This document shows positions 12,290 through 24,371 of a stretch of DNA of 64,000 bases, in pieces; the first letter of the stretch is position 1; every line of letters begins with the position of its first letter. The notes under the pieces are model-generated. The model had not been told where the DNA came from. It was given only the letters and a program-made list of their open reading frames with translations, and did no database searches. The position numbers and the translations under genes were made by a program. Location: assembly GCF_949987515.2 (NCBI RefSeq), contig NC_082694.2, positions 60,448,080 to 60,512,079 on the forward strand, read 5' to 3'. This stretch comes from Delphinus delphis (taxonomy: Eukaryota > Chordata > Mammalia > Artiodactyla > Delphinidae).

Positions 12290-12345
12290 ATCCAATCTCT
12301 GTATTTTACAGATTAGGACCCTGAGGCTGTAAAGCTGCACACACA
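12290..12345 (-). mobile_element. MIR SINE fragment, antisense
   Basis: Contains the antisense MIR hallmark 'tattttacagattaggaccctgagg' (consensus TTTTACAGATGAGGAAACTGAGG). It lies head to head with the next MIR. Confidence 0.6.
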
Positions 12346-12572
12346 CGGGGCTTGGAGCCCTGACTCTCGAGTCAGATATTCCTGCATTTGTGTCCCCTCC
12401 CTGCTCATCACTTGCTATATGGCTTCGAGCAGATGACTTAACCTCTCTATTCTGGTAACCTCACCTAAACTTCTAAGGCTTGTTGTATTTAAAGGAAATA
12501 ATGCATTTTATGTAATTTCGCTCAGTGCTTGGCACATGGAGCATGCCCTATAAACGATCTTTATTAATTATA
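12346..12572 (+). mobile_element. MIR SINE, sense
   Basis: Nearly full-length MIR in order: 'cttggagccctgactctcgagtcag', 'cttgctatatggcttcgagcagatgacttaacctctct', 'ggaaataatgcattttatgtaa', and a 'cagtgcttggcacatgga' end. Each block is a recognisable variant of the MIR consensus. Confidence 0.85.
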
Positions 12573-12574
12573 AT

Positions 12575-15500
12575 AACAAGCATTTATAGAGCACTCACTA
12601 CATTACTACCATTATTGCTATTATTGTTATTGTTATGTACTCAGGGTTACAAAGGCATAAAAGTAACTAGACTCAAACCAGAATCATCTTTGCTCTAGAC
12701 CTCAACTCCTACTCAAAACTTCTTTCCACGTTATAGTGACCTTCAAACTATGTCCCATAGAGTCTCAAGGTTAGAGGACGTGCTTAAAGGAGAAGTTGGA
12801 CAGACAGAGCTCTAGACCTTCTATTCTCTTTATTTTATATTTCTTTGGAAGCAAGAGCTCCACTCCTAAAAATAATTTTGAAAACCATTGCAAACCATTG
12901 ACTTCCACCATGCTGTCATTAAAAATGAAATCAATAGCAAGCAAAGGACAGGACTATATACCCTGACCTTAAAGAAATGAAAACTTATAAGAAATCAAGC
13001 AGTGGACTTTGCTTAATAAATTAAGCAAATCTTATCTCTCCTTTCTTTCCTATTGATATGGTTTTCTCAGGAAGCTCAGTTTAGAGGGGCAGCAGGAGAC
13101 CTAACATATAGAATATATTCTCTGCAAAGGTTTCCAACCTCAACCAATACCTACTTCCATCATCCCTTCTCCACTTAAGCTTGGCCATCTTTCTTGCATC
13201 AACTGCGTCACTTCCATTCCTTGGGTGCCTACATGTGCTATAGCCAGAGAGGTCAACTGTGGAATATTTCGGGAATTTGTATCTGGAAAAGTTGAAACTC
13301 TGGGAGAGGCCAATTGTTAATCTGAAGATAGAATGTCACGTCCCTTGAAGCCTGTGACTTGTCAGTCTCCAATTTATCTCTCACATGAAGATAATCTTAT
13401 TATCTAGATCCAGAGACATGGAATATGAGAAGGAGCTGTGAACTTTTTGGTCAAAATAAATAAGCAGACGATCTGTGTGAAGGCTCAACTGAACCATAGT
13501 GGCCTAATGATTTTGAAAAGCTCCTTGCAAAGCTGCATTTACCTACAGAGTGGTGTTCAGAAACTACCTTTTGGCTTGTGGTTCATTTATGCTCCTGTCC
13601 TCCCCCATTGTAATATTTTGGATCAACTGCTTCTGTGTAATCAATTCTCACATTTAAAGTGTAAAACAAGAAGAGACTAACTCTTTTCCATTGTGAAAAT
13701 TAATCCTTCACCTTAGAAAAAGATTTATGCTTTTGAGTCACAAAAAAGCCAAAATTCCCCAGCACTAAAAAGCAGAACCACAAAAACAAAAAAAGAATGA
13801 AAACATCAGTGAATCAATTTCCCTTTCCATACAGATCTGAGAGGTGAGATAGTTCTCATTTCTGCCAAGAGGCTTCCGTCTCTGACAAGTTGAGTCAGCA
13901 TGCTGCAAGTTGTGAGAGAGATTTTGGAACGCATGTGGTAGCTGGAAGAAACTGAACTGGGTCAAGCTAACTTTTGCAAGGTGTCTTAGAATTTTAGGAG
14001 ATGAAGGAAAACTCTTAGCACTGTAACTCAAGTTTGTGGTTCTTGTTAATTGTCTATGGTGGCGAGGGGGGGCGGGATAGAAGCGTGGCCAGATATCCAA
14101 GATGAGATTCACCCATCTTTGCCTTTTTTGAGTTCTGATACTAATGTGATTCATGCATATGGCAGCCGTGGAGAGGTGTTGCTCAGATCTCCCTTTAAGA
14201 GAGATTCTTTAGTGAGAACTGTACTTATCTGTCAGTCTGCGGCTTCTGAAGCTTTGGGATCCACTGCAGCTCTCACACCAAGGCTACAGTTTTCCAGAGC
14301 ACCTCCTAGCCAATGACTGAGTATGGGGTGGGGGGCAGACTAGAGCCAGGTATTCCTGCCCAATGGAGGAATTTCTCTAGTGGGAATTGTTGCTTTGGGG
14401 CTCCCCATCAACCTAGCCAAGACTTTCTCAGAGCTGCCCTGCAGTCTAAAGCTCTATCTACCCAATTCTTCTTCCTTCCTGCTCCCCTTTCATGGATATT
14501 GAACTTGGATCATGACCTGAGGCCCTCCCCACTGCCTCTTGCTCTCTCTCCCCTTTCTCTTTTACAAGCATTATCCCCCACAAAAGTCTTACATTTCTAA
14601 TTCCATCCTGGTGTCTGCTTCCTGGAAGACCTAAACACAGGCAATGGGGAAGGAGCAGAACATTTTTCTTCTTACCCCATCTCTAAGCTCTCCCCTACAT
14701 ACTGCCTTGTCTTTCTAACCAGCCCACATTTTCCCCCTTTAAGCAGCAGCTGTGGCCTTCAGCAGTGTTTGCCCTTGACAGTCATGTGGTCTTTTGCCAT
14801 TTACTTTCCCAATGGAAACACCAAGCCTTAGCAGACTGGAAACAGCAAAGTATCTTTAATGAATTGAAAGTAAACATGAAAAGCCAAGGGGGTGCTGAGA
14901 TGTTAGGGTAAAATCTGGAGACTTGAGGGTGAGAGTGTGTGTGTGTGTGTGTGTGTGTTCATTCTCACTTGGAAGATGAGCAGGAGGCAGTAAATATCTT
15001 GAACTTAGAAATAATCTTCTTCTCTTAGTTCTAATGAGAGAGAACAAATTAATACAGATGCATTATTTTACCTCTTCAACTCTCTTGCTTATCCGAAAAC
15101 TATCAGATCACTTGGCAATGCAGAATGGATTCACTTCTATTTTTTGTTTTCTTGTTTGTTTCCCTCTTTATTTTCATAGCTCAGTAAAATACTCAAAAGT
15201 TGGCAGGGGGAGGAAAGCCAGGGCAAATAAATATGAATAAGTTGAATACGCCACAAACTGTTCAATCAGTGTTTAATCAAGCAATTGTTACAATTTAGAA
15301 TGATCATTATCTTATTTTAACTTTTCCAAGTAATCTATCCAACTTCATTTTAATTACTAAAATGAAAAAGGTATAGGAGAGCAAAGTAAAAATCACTTTT
15401 TACTTAATAAAAAGTAAATAGCTGGTTGTGACTGAGTTATCTACTTGGAGGTAACGAGAAAGATTAAAAGTCTCTGAAAATTCCTTCCAACAACAGATTC

Positions 15501-17268
15501 TAAGTTCAGGAAATTAATTTTTAAAAGTTAAAACACACACAAATCCTATTTAGTTGCAACTACTAAGTGTATGGATTCTGTTCACTTTGGCTTGAAATGT
15601 AAAAATGAGTTATCCCTGTCAAATCCTATTTGTCTACCCCATAGAGATTTTATTCTCAGGTAGCCAGAAACAGATTCCATTTCTTTCTCTCTTTCTCTCT
15701 CTCTCCTGCCACATTTCCAAAGCCTATAAGGATACTCTAAGTGCAGTAATTTGCTGGGTTAGGGGTTACACTATCAGAACTAACAAATACTTTAGGATTT
15801 CTCAACATCTTTGACCTTACCACTCCCTACTCTCCACAAACAATGAGGTGGGAAATCAATAATAAATTATCTAGACTCAGTATTATGACAAATGCACACA
15901 CCCTGCCTTCCCTGCTTCATTCCATCTGTGTACAGCCTAAAACAGCTGACCAGGACAGTCTTTCATCTCTAATCTCATCAACCCACTTTCCCATGAGAAA
16001 CAGCCAATGAAGCCCAAAACTAGGTACCAAACTCTTTCTAGACCCAGGCAACTCACCACATCTAACAATTCAAAAAAAAAATCAGTAAAAGTGGCAGCTA
16101 TGAGTCACTAAGGACAAACAGCATTCCTGAAAGAAATGAACATCAATAGTGGAAACACATTGGTGCTTGCTTTGAAACTCTATAGGTCCCTATAGACCTG
16201 AATGGTATTAAGGCCTGAATTCTCTCCATCTCTAGGATGCCTACTATTTGCTGTTCAATTTTCTATAAATATAACTATCTCCTCTCCTTTTTTTTTTGAC
16301 TGTAACAAACTAGCATCAGAAATATTTCTAATAGTTAACATGTTCCTTAACACTGTCCTTTCAATTGTTAGGAGCTTAAAGGGGTGACTAACTATAATTT
16401 GCTCTCAATGGCTTTCTGTTTGGTAGACCATGACCTACATATTACATCACAACTTGGTACACACTCACACAAAAGATGACAGTGGAAGAGCAACCTAAAG
16501 AGAGAAGACATGACAACTAAATGTCATATGGGATCCAGTATGACATATCCTGGAACAAAAAGGACATTAGGTTCCAACTCAGGAAATTCAAATAAAATTT
16601 GAAATTCAGCTAACAATAATAATAATATCACTATTGATTGGTTCATTAGGGTAAAAAATGTACCATAATAATGCAAGATGCTACAATAGGGGAAATTGGG
16701 TGTGGAGTATATAGGAACTCTCTGCACTATCTTTGTAACTATTCTAAAATAAAAAGCTTATTAAGACAACATCAACAACAGAAAAGGCAGTGGCTGACAC
16801 GCAGCGGATACTGCAGTAATGCCAGGCTCTTCCTTCCTAAGCCCTAGTCTCATCACCACTCGTCGCCCCCGCCACTGTAAAATGCTGCTGCTGCTGATTC
16901 AGAGTCCCTTTCCAATCATGTAGATGGGGTAAAAAGCAATAAGATGAAGATAAAGCGCTTGCGATGTGCACCGAAAGAGCAGCTGACTAATGAAAAGTGT
17001 GGTTATTAAGCTAAGCCTAGCATCTTATTGTTCTCTAACAGGGGCCCAGAGGGAGGCAATAAAGCTCTGTGAAATTTACTCTGAAATTTGAAATATGTCC
17101 AAATCACCAGTTGCCAACTAACCTGCCTAAAAATCTGACAGGAAATTCAAACCAGAATGTTTTCCTGTTTTAAGAGAGGTGCTGTTGTGCTTCTTTTCTA
17201 TCTTCTTTTCCCCATCCTGTTAAGAAGAACTATGCGTTGGTAAGGCAACATTTGAATCAGATGGAAGA
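12575..17268. other. long stretch without recognised genes or transposons
   Basis: Mostly unique-looking, AT-rich sequence. It holds an AT-rich trinucleotide patch near 12610-12640, a (GT)n at 14935-14958, a (TTTC/TC)n patch near 15685-15710 and an (AAT)n near 16614-16626. Open frames (up to 129 codons at 13765-14154 minus) lack family motifs and look like chance. I found no promoter-like CpG island. Confidence 0.5.
14935..14958. repeat. (GT)n microsatellite
   Basis: About 11-12 GT units after a GAGAGT lead. Confidence 0.95.
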
Positions 17269-17284
17269 AATAAAAGTCGGGATA

Positions 17285-17493
17285 GGGCTTCCCTGGTGGC
17301 GCAGTGGTTGAGAGTCCGCCTGCCGATGCAGGGGACACAGGTTCATGCCCCGGTCTGGGAAGATCCCACGTGCCGCAGAGCAGCTGGGCCTGTGGGCCAT
17401 GGCCACTGAGCCTGCGCGTCTGGAGCCTGTGCTCCGCAACGGGAGAGGCCACAACAGTGAGAGGCCTGCATACCGAAAATAAATAAATAAATA
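17285..17493 (+). mobile_element. CHR SINE
   Basis: Sense copy: GGGCTTCCCTGGTGGCGCAG head, box B-like GGTTCATGCCC, unique body ending near GCATACCG, then an (AAAT)n tail. The target-site duplication AATAAAAGTC(G/A)GGATA lies at 17269-17284 and 17494-17509 with one mismatch. The minus-strand open frames here are SINE read-through. Confidence 0.96.
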
Positions 17494-17509
17494 AATAAAA
17501 GTCAGGATA

Positions 17510-18578
17510 AAATGGCACAAAACCAAACAAATCCCTGGAGCTGAAGAAAATCCTGGCTGTGACAAGAATTCAAGCCTTTCCAATATAAGTCTGAATGAAG
17601 CAAACCTCAAAGCCAATGTATGGGTGTGAAACTTCATAAAATGCAAGCGTTCATGAATGCAAGCTGATTAACTTTCCAAAATTGCCTTCAAGCACAGTGT
17701 TTCAGATCAGCTGAAGCTCAAGCTGGTGCTGACACAGGGCTTAAAGCAAGAATAATATGGATATTATGAAAACTCTCTCTTTTGTCCAATAGGCCAGTCC
17801 TTTTTTCCATTTCTGACATGATCCTTTCTGGCTCCTGTATCCCAATGGAAGCGGGTTCTGATCCTTAAGTAGCCTGAGTCAAGGAAGCAGCCTGTCCAAA
17901 CTCAGCACTTCTCAAACCTTTTTTTCAGAAGGGAAATTCTTGTATGAAAGAATCATATTTGAAACCCCAATACATAATCAACTAAATTCAGAGCTGTTCT
18001 GAATGAGGACACAGAGCCACCTCATTTAGTGACCATATTACTTTATATATTTGAGTATATAAAAATTTCATCATTTATAGGAACATGTTTAAAAATTATC
18101 CCAACATTTTGTATTGTCAACTTTAATAATATAATAGCCAGTTATTTTACCAGCAAAAACCAGTTTATTCAGGAACAGCCAGAGGAACTGCAATTTGGGA
18201 TATCTGAACTACGGCAGATCATAGGCAAATCCAGAGGACAAGAATAACTAGCTTTTATAGGGAAAAGGGGATTCTTGGAAGTGGCTGTAATAATCAGAGT
18301 CCACTGGAAGAAGCTAGGAGTCCAAAGTATAGAGGCTTCTCATTGGTTGGGCTGCTACAGTCTCTGATTGACTGGACTGTTGATGGAGAGAAGTTTTCTT
18401 CTTCCTGCTGGAGAGTAAAGTACTCCTACATCTCCCTGTAGGAGATGTAGGCATAAGTCTCTTCCTATTTGGAGTAACTGATGACATGCTCTGAGACTGA
18501 CCGTCTGTCCCAGCTCCAATTTTAGCTGTGGTTTCTTTAATTAATTCCACAGTATTTAGTTGATACAAGTATATATAT
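17510..18578. other. unassigned sequence
   Basis: No recognised element apart from the hairpin at 18425-18451. Confidence 0.5.
18425..18451. repeat. 11-bp perfect inverted repeat (hairpin)
   Basis: CCTACATCTCC and GGAGATGTAGG are separated by the 5-base loop CTGTA. No U-run or gene context supports a terminator role. Confidence 0.9.
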
Positions 18579-18579
18579 T

Positions 18580-18664
18580 TTTCATTATAAATTATATTAA
18601 TTAATATAATAAATTATATTAATTCATTATAAATTATATTAATTTCATTATAAATTATATTAAT
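18580..18664. repeat. AT-rich minisatellite, about four 21-bp units, with a 20-bp palindrome
   Basis: The unit TTCATTATAAATTATATTAA occurs at 18581, 18623 and 18644, with a variant at 18601. The junction of units one and two forms a perfect 20-base palindrome at 18591-18610. Confidence 0.9.
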
Positions 18665-18754
18665 AGATTCCTTTTTAAATTTATTACTAGAAAAGTGTTC
18701 TGTTTCATGAGGAACTGGCATGCTTTATCCAAGCAGATAAGAATTATGTCACTT

Positions 18755-20279
18755 ATTGAAGGAGGCAAGAATATACAATGGAGAAAAGACAGTCTCTTCA
18801 ATAAGTGGTGCTGGGAAAACTGGAAAGCTACATGTAGAAGAATGAAATTAGGACATTTTCTCACACCATACACAAAAATAAACTCAAAATGGATTAAAGA
18901 CCTAAATGCAAGACCAGAAACCATAAAATTCCTAGAAAAAAACATAGGCAGACACACTTTGACATAAATTGTAGCAATATTTTTTCCGATCTGTCTCCTA
19001 AGGCAGAGGAAACAAAAGCAAAAATAAACAGGACCTAAATAAACTTAAATGCTTTTGCACAGCAAAGGAAACCATCAACAAAATGAAAAGACAACCTACT
19101 AAATGGGAGAAAGTATTTGCAAATGATATGACCGATAAGGTGTTAATATCCAAAATACATAAACGACTCATACAACTCAATATCAAAAAAGAAAAAAAAA
19201 AACAAACAACCCAATTAAAAAATGGGCAGAAGACCTGAATAGACATTTCTCCAAAGAAGACATACAGATGGCCAAAAGGCCCATGAAAAGATGCTCAACA
19301 TTACTAATCATCAGAGAAATGCAAATCGAAAGGACAATGAGATATCACCTCACACCTATCAGAATGGCTATCATCAAAAAGACCATCAATAACAAGTGTC
19401 AGTGAGGATGTAGAGAAAAGGGAACCATTGTACACTGTTGGTGGGAATATAAATTGATACAGCCACTGTGGAAAACAGCATGGGGATTCCTCAAAAAACT
19501 AAAAATACAACTACCATATGATTCAGTGATTCCACTCCTGGGTGTATATCTGAAGAAAGTGAAAACACTAATTTGAAAAGATACATGCACCCCAATGTTC
19601 ATAGCAGCATTATTTAACAATTGCAAAGATATGGAAGCAATCTAAGTTTCCAGCAACAGAAGAATGGATAAAGAAGATATTTTTTATATATGTGGAGAGA
19701 CAGAGAGAGAGAGAGAGAGACAGAGAGACAGAGAGACAGAGAGACAGAGAGAGAGCGAGAGAGAGAGAGAGCGAGAGAGAGCGAGAGAGAGAGAGCGAGA
19801 GAGCGAGAGAGAGAGAGCGAGAGAGCGAGAGAGCGAGAGAGAGAGAGGAATATTACTCAGGCATAAAAAAGAATGGAATTTTGCCATTTGCAACAACATG
19901 GATGGACCTGGAGGGTATTATGCTTAGTGAAAGAAGTCAGACAGAGAAAGTCAAATACTGTATATTATTATCATTTATATGTGGAATCTACAAATTACAA
20001 CAAACTAGTGAATATAACAAAAAAGAGGCAGACTCACAGATATAGAGAACAAACTAGTGGTTACTGGGGGGGAGAGGGTGTGCAGGGGCAAAATGGGATA
20101 GGGGATTAAGAGGAACAAGCTACTAGGTATAAAATAAAAAAGGTACTGTATTGTACAGTATAAAGAATGTAGCCAATATTTTATAATAATTATAGAGTAT
20201 AATCTATAAAATTTTTGAATCACTATGTTATACACCTGAAACTAATATAATATTGTAAATAACTATACCTCAATTTTTT
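18755..20279 (+). mobile_element. 5'-truncated L1 (ORF2 C-terminus and 3' UTR)
   Basis: Enters L1 near GGAGGCAAGAATATACAATG and follows the ORF2 C-terminus: [17 protein letters not shown] translated at about 18895-18945, then the 'tgggcagaagacctgaatag' and GAAATGCAAATCG blocks. The 3' UTR ends in 'acctgaaactaatataatattg' at about 20240. It is split into short frames. A GA-rich expansion interrupts it at 19697-19848. No clean target-site duplication is visible; the AT minisatellite abuts its 5' side. Confidence 0.9.
19697..19848. repeat. (GAGACA)/(GAGAGC) purine-rich expansion
   Basis: About 150 bases of GAGAGACA then GAGAGAGC variants inside the L1 ORF2 tail, directly before GAATATTACTCAGGC. 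It creates long Arg/Glu/Ser-rich frames on the plus strand and Leu/Ser-rich frames on the minus strand, none of which is a gene. Confidence 0.95.
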
Positions 20280-20289
20280 CAAAGAAGAA

Positions 20290-21230
20290 TTATGCCACAC
20301 ATTAACATCATCCTTTTTGCTCTTGGTACCAGAAATCTTGGGTTAGAATTCATGTTTAATCACAATAATTGGTTTAGCCCTCTTGTTTAACATATTTGTT
20401 GCTGATTCCCTTATAAGCATTTGACTTCCTATGTATTTCTTAACAGTTTGTTGTTTTTTATTATTTGAACCACTTGATCAGTTTTGGAAACAAGTAAACA
20501 AGATTTGGTGTAAACAAGTAAATCTTTCCAGAGAAATGACACTACCAAGCAAAATGGAGCAAATGTCAGGAATTTTCTTTAAAGTAACATTTCACTTGTG
20601 TGATGTTAAGCGTTTCCCATCACTGTCCATTTAAGCAGATGTTGCATCACAATTAAATAGAGATTTCTACAACACGGTGATTTACAGAGCACCCACTCTG
20701 TAGTGGAGGAACTCAGGCATGACCTTTGTCTGTGCTCTCATCAATGGAAGACCAGTTGGCCATATTATAACCACTTCCTTACTTGCTCAGATGTATGAAA
20801 AGCATGAGTGGTAAATAAATTTCTATCTTACCAAAATTAGAATTAGATTTTTAAAATAGACTTTAATTCAAATAACTTTTTTTTCTGTCAAAGCCTAATT
20901 GTTAATTTGATGCCAAGACCAACAAGGCATCTCTTTGTGGCAATCACTGCTATCGTTTTATATTTTGTAAGGCTTTCTACTGGAATGTTACTATACCCTT
21001 TCTGGTCATCAAATTAATAAAAGCTATTTTGTAGCATGTTCTGCTTCCACTCGTAGAAGAGTGGTTTCCAATAAAACCTCAGCCCCACAAACATAAGAAG
21101 GGCAACAGAGACTGTGTATAAGCATGGCTGACCTACCTGGTATGGACTATTTCACATTATGAAAGGAATCATAAATATATACTCCCCAGTAGACATGTAC
21201 TTCCCATCCTCCTTCCTCTAATGCCTAGGC
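20290..21230. other. unassigned sequence
   Basis: AT-rich, no recognised repeat or exon. Confidence 0.5.
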
Positions 21231-21245
21231 AGAGTTCTATTTTTT

Positions 21246-21459
21246 TTTTTTTTTTTTTTTTTTTTTGCGGTACGCGGGCCTCTCACTGTTGTGGCCTCTC
21301 CCGTTTTGGAGCACAGGCTCCAGACGTGCAGGCTCAGCGGCCATGGCTCACGAGCCCAGCCACTCCGCGGCATGTGGGATCTTCCCGGGCCGGGGCACGA
21401 ACCCGTGTCCCCTGCATCGGCAGGTGGACTCTCAACCACTGCGCCACCAGGGAAGCCCC
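21246..21459 (-). mobile_element. CHR SINE, antisense
   Basis: Poly(T) at the left, body, and the SINE head at 21440-21459 read on the minus strand. The target-site duplication AGAGTTCTATTTTT lies at 21231-21244 and 21460-21473. The long tail and low divergence suggest a young copy. Three overlapping plus-strand frames of 76-84 codons are SINE sequence. Confidence 0.96.
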
Positions 21460-21474
21460 AGAGTTCTATTTTTA

Positions 21475-22980
21475 AATGTCAAGCAGTGGTTATGATGTCC
21501 TCCACCTCAAGGAGCTGCATCTGAGTTCTTATCCTAGGAAGGAGTCAAGAACAGTAAGAGTAATCCTCTGAAACTATGGCGTGGGAGCAATGTGCTGCTG
21601 CAGCAGGGGGTCAGAGGCATCTCTTCACACTGCCCATTTCAGCAGCAATAATGGACCTCCTACCATGGTGGCGGCAACTGCTGCACAATGGCTCTTTCTG
21701 GAGTATCTGGTTCCCCAAACTGAGTCTTCTAGTCTCAGAGACATTTCTGGTTCCCACTCTGATAGCAGCACAAGGTGGGAGCACCTTGTAATTGGATTAA
21801 GTAAGTTCTTCCAGTTCTTATACAGGAGGAGGGACTTCTGTACTCAAAGACATTTGTGCAATAATGGAAAGGGAGAGTCATTTTTATTTGAATATATAAG
21901 GAGATGTGACCTTCTGTATTTCCCTCAAGATGGTAAAACACACATCAAGTGCAAATGTAAAAATATACCCTTATTCCAAAGGGGAATATTTACAAAGTTT
22001 ATCAATATAATCCTTCATGCTAACCAACTAACAGAGTTTATATGAGATCAATTGGATCAACTTAACATTTACTTATTAGTAATGTAAGTGCCAGGTATTA
22101 TGCTATTTGCCAGGTATATAAATAATATATGACCCCTATCCATGAAAAGGTGATGGTACCTGAACCACTATCTGACCACTGGGAATGTTTACCATTGGCA
22201 TCACTTGAAGAAAATATTTTGCCCAAGGCCTGTCACCATCTTATGAGCCAAAACTCTGAATGACATTGGTTCTGACACAGGTTCAACAAGTACTGTCATA
22301 ACAGCAATATGATGACAACAATGGTAAGGAAAAATGGCACCAACATCATGCAAGAGATAGTTCCTAAGAATAGAACTAGGGGTAAGGAGTGAGGGGAGAG
22401 ATGCTATCCATAGGAGTTCTTCTGGTAACAGGGCTCACACAGAGTAGTCCAGGGGTATCAGGGCCTCACATGAGAAAAGCTGGGTGTTTCCTTGCAGAGG
22501 TACCTAAGGAGTCTGAATGCTAGTGCTGCCGTATGGGAACTCAACACAGATGCCCGAGCAGAACCACAGGTTATCACCTGCACCTCTGAGTGAAGGACAA
22601 AACCCCCAAGAGTACTAGACTTAAGTCCCAAGCCTCTCCCCAGTATTTCCAGACCAGGTTTCCTGTATGATCTGAAGTGAATAGCTAGGAAGAACGAGAA
22701 AGACGCTCCCACAAATAACTGAACTTGTATTTCTCAACCAACTGGTGGGTGGAAGGCTGAGCCAGAGAGGACTTGGAAAAATTAAGGAGGAGACATTTCT
22801 TATACTTCCAAGACCAGGGAGCAAAGGCAAGCCAATTACATACATATGTACATTTTCTTTTAGGAAAAGTGCCCAGAACTTTCATCAGACTCTTAAAGGG
22901 ATCGAAGTGTTAGGAGACATGGAGGTGTTTTTAGGTTGGGCTTCCTGAGATGAGTATTTGAGACTGAGCAAGTGATTTAT
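21475..22980. other. unassigned sequence
   Basis: No recognised repeat or gene. The longest frame (154 codons, 21581-22045 plus) has no identifiable domain or splice context. Confidence 0.45.
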
Positions 22981-22990
22981 TAAGAAAGTG

Positions 22991-23118
22991 TTTTTTGTTT
23001 TTTGTTTTTGGCTGCACCACGCGGCTTCTGGGATCTTCGTTCCCCGACCAGGGATTGAACCCAAGCCCTCAGCAGTCAGAGTGCCGAGTCCTAACCACTG
23101 GGCCACCAGGGAATTCCC
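22991..23118 (-). mobile_element. short CHR/tRNA-type SINE, antisense
   Basis: Minus-strand head GGGAATTCCCTGGTGGCCCAG, box B-like GGTTCAATCCC, a 'gccgcgtggtgcagcc' body and a tail of TTTTTG repeats. The 9-bp target-site duplication AAGAAAGTG lies at 22982-22990 and 23119-23127. Confidence 0.92.
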
Positions 23119-23129
23119 AAGAAAGTGCT

Positions 23130-23924
23130 TCTTGAGGAGACCAGCCAGAGAGTAGGGGAGGTAGAGGGGAGATGGGAGGAAGTGAAGCAAGGCTGCAGTC
23201 TTCAGGCAAAGCCCCCGCAGAGGCTGACTTCCTAGTGGCACCAACTGAGGCAGGAGTGCTGGACTTCCATAGCCCCTTACCTGTAGGCCATTGATCAAGG
23301 GCCGTGGGGCAGGGCTGTGGAGAATAAATTCCCAGGCACTTTGGGGTGACGGCTCCCTGCATGGGCTCTGGTAGAACTAAAAGCAGATTTCCAAAGAACT
23401 TCAAATGCTGTCAATTAGAATCAAAAGCACAAGAAAGGAGTGAGGGGGTGTGCACAAAAATGGTCAAGAAAAAAAAGAGATCTTAGGAGATCTGGGCAGG
23501 AGCACCAATATTGTCCACTGCTCCCCCTGAAAGGAGGTATTCTTAAAAAGGCAACTGTAACTGAGTCCCTGAGTGCCAGGGATTTGGTGGGACTTGGTGG
23601 CCCCAAGCAGAGCCATGGCAACTCTAAGGAAAGAAGAGATCTAGCAGAGAGCTGGGGCTGAGAAAAGGGAGACTGTGTGTTAACAGGAGAGCTTCCAAAA
23701 CAAACGTCTGTCAGTCCTGTAGATCTGCAACCCAGACCTTCCAGAAAATGACTCCTTGTTGAACATTTGTTGTCTCTGTTCTAAGAATTGGTTAGCCTTT
23801 CCCATCACTCACAGCTTCCATTTCTCCATCTGAGTCCCAGACTCTGGCCATTCTGCTGGGCCTACTCTACCACCCTCCTCCTCTTGCCCACTGCCCCTCT
23901 TCCAGTATCTCTTTCTTCTTAGGT
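23130..23924. other. unassigned sequence
   Basis: No recognised repeat. Frames of 66-74 codons only. Confidence 0.45.
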
Positions 23925-23950
23925 CACTTCTTTCTAGGTCAATATCTTTC
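23925..23950 (+). repeat. 26-bp direct repeat, left copy, flanking an inserted segment
   Basis: CACTTCTTTC(C)TAGGTCAATATCTTTC recurs at 24118-24144 with a single extra C. The pair brackets the inverted L2-derived segment and looks like a duplicated target. Confidence 0.9.
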
Positions 23951-24117
23951 CCTGATCTCCGTAAAACTTGCTCCTTCACTGCCTTTAGGTTCCTTCTCAA
24001 ATATGACCTTATCTGATGGCCTTTCCTGAACACCTAATATATAAAACAGAACCATATTACCCCTATACACACACATTCCCGAGGCTCTGTGTTGTTTTCT
24101 TTTTCTCCATTTTTCTC
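23951..24117 (+). repeat. inverted copy of an L2 segment from 25.58-25.73 kb (templated insertion)
   Basis: Bases 23947-24053 are identical to the reverse complement of about 25624-25730. Similarity continues with only a few substitutions and a small indel to about 24110 (partner about 25567). Outside these limits the two places do not match. The distant copy sits inside a longer L2 fragment that continues on both sides, so it is the source. This copy is bounded by a 26-bp direct repeat (23925-23950, 24118-24144). There is no poly(A). Confidence 0.88.
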
Positions 24118-24144
24118 CACTTCTTTCCTAGGTCAATATCTTTC
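24118..24144 (+). repeat. 26-bp direct repeat, right copy
   Basis: Matches 23925-23950 apart from one inserted C. Confidence 0.9.
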
Positions 24145-24300
24145 TCTTTTATAATGTAGAGAAACAATTATTTTTGTTTCACAGTGAAGCTGTGCCCAGT
24201 GGGTCTCATTTTCGTAACCAAATGTACCCATATAAGGGGTGTTCTTAAGCAGAGGCAGCTTTTAGAGAGTCTGCAGTCAGCACCTGATGTGATTTTCCCT

Positions 24301-24301
<1 letters not shown>

Positions 24302-24371
<70 letters not shown>

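Noticed and set aside
18580..18664. CRISPR-like repeat array
   Set aside because: The units are contiguous without unique spacers, in a mammalian genome. It is an AT minisatellite.
19664..20045. Arg/Glu-rich and Leu/Ser-rich frames
   Set aside because: Produced by the GAGAGA/GAGAGC tract in an L1.
21581..22045. 154-codon frame
   Set aside because: No recognisable motif; its amino-acid makeup is that of random sequence.
23951..24117. An independent L2 copy
   Set aside because: L2 is too old for near-perfect identity with another fragment. Sharp ends and flanking direct repeats show a recent local copy.
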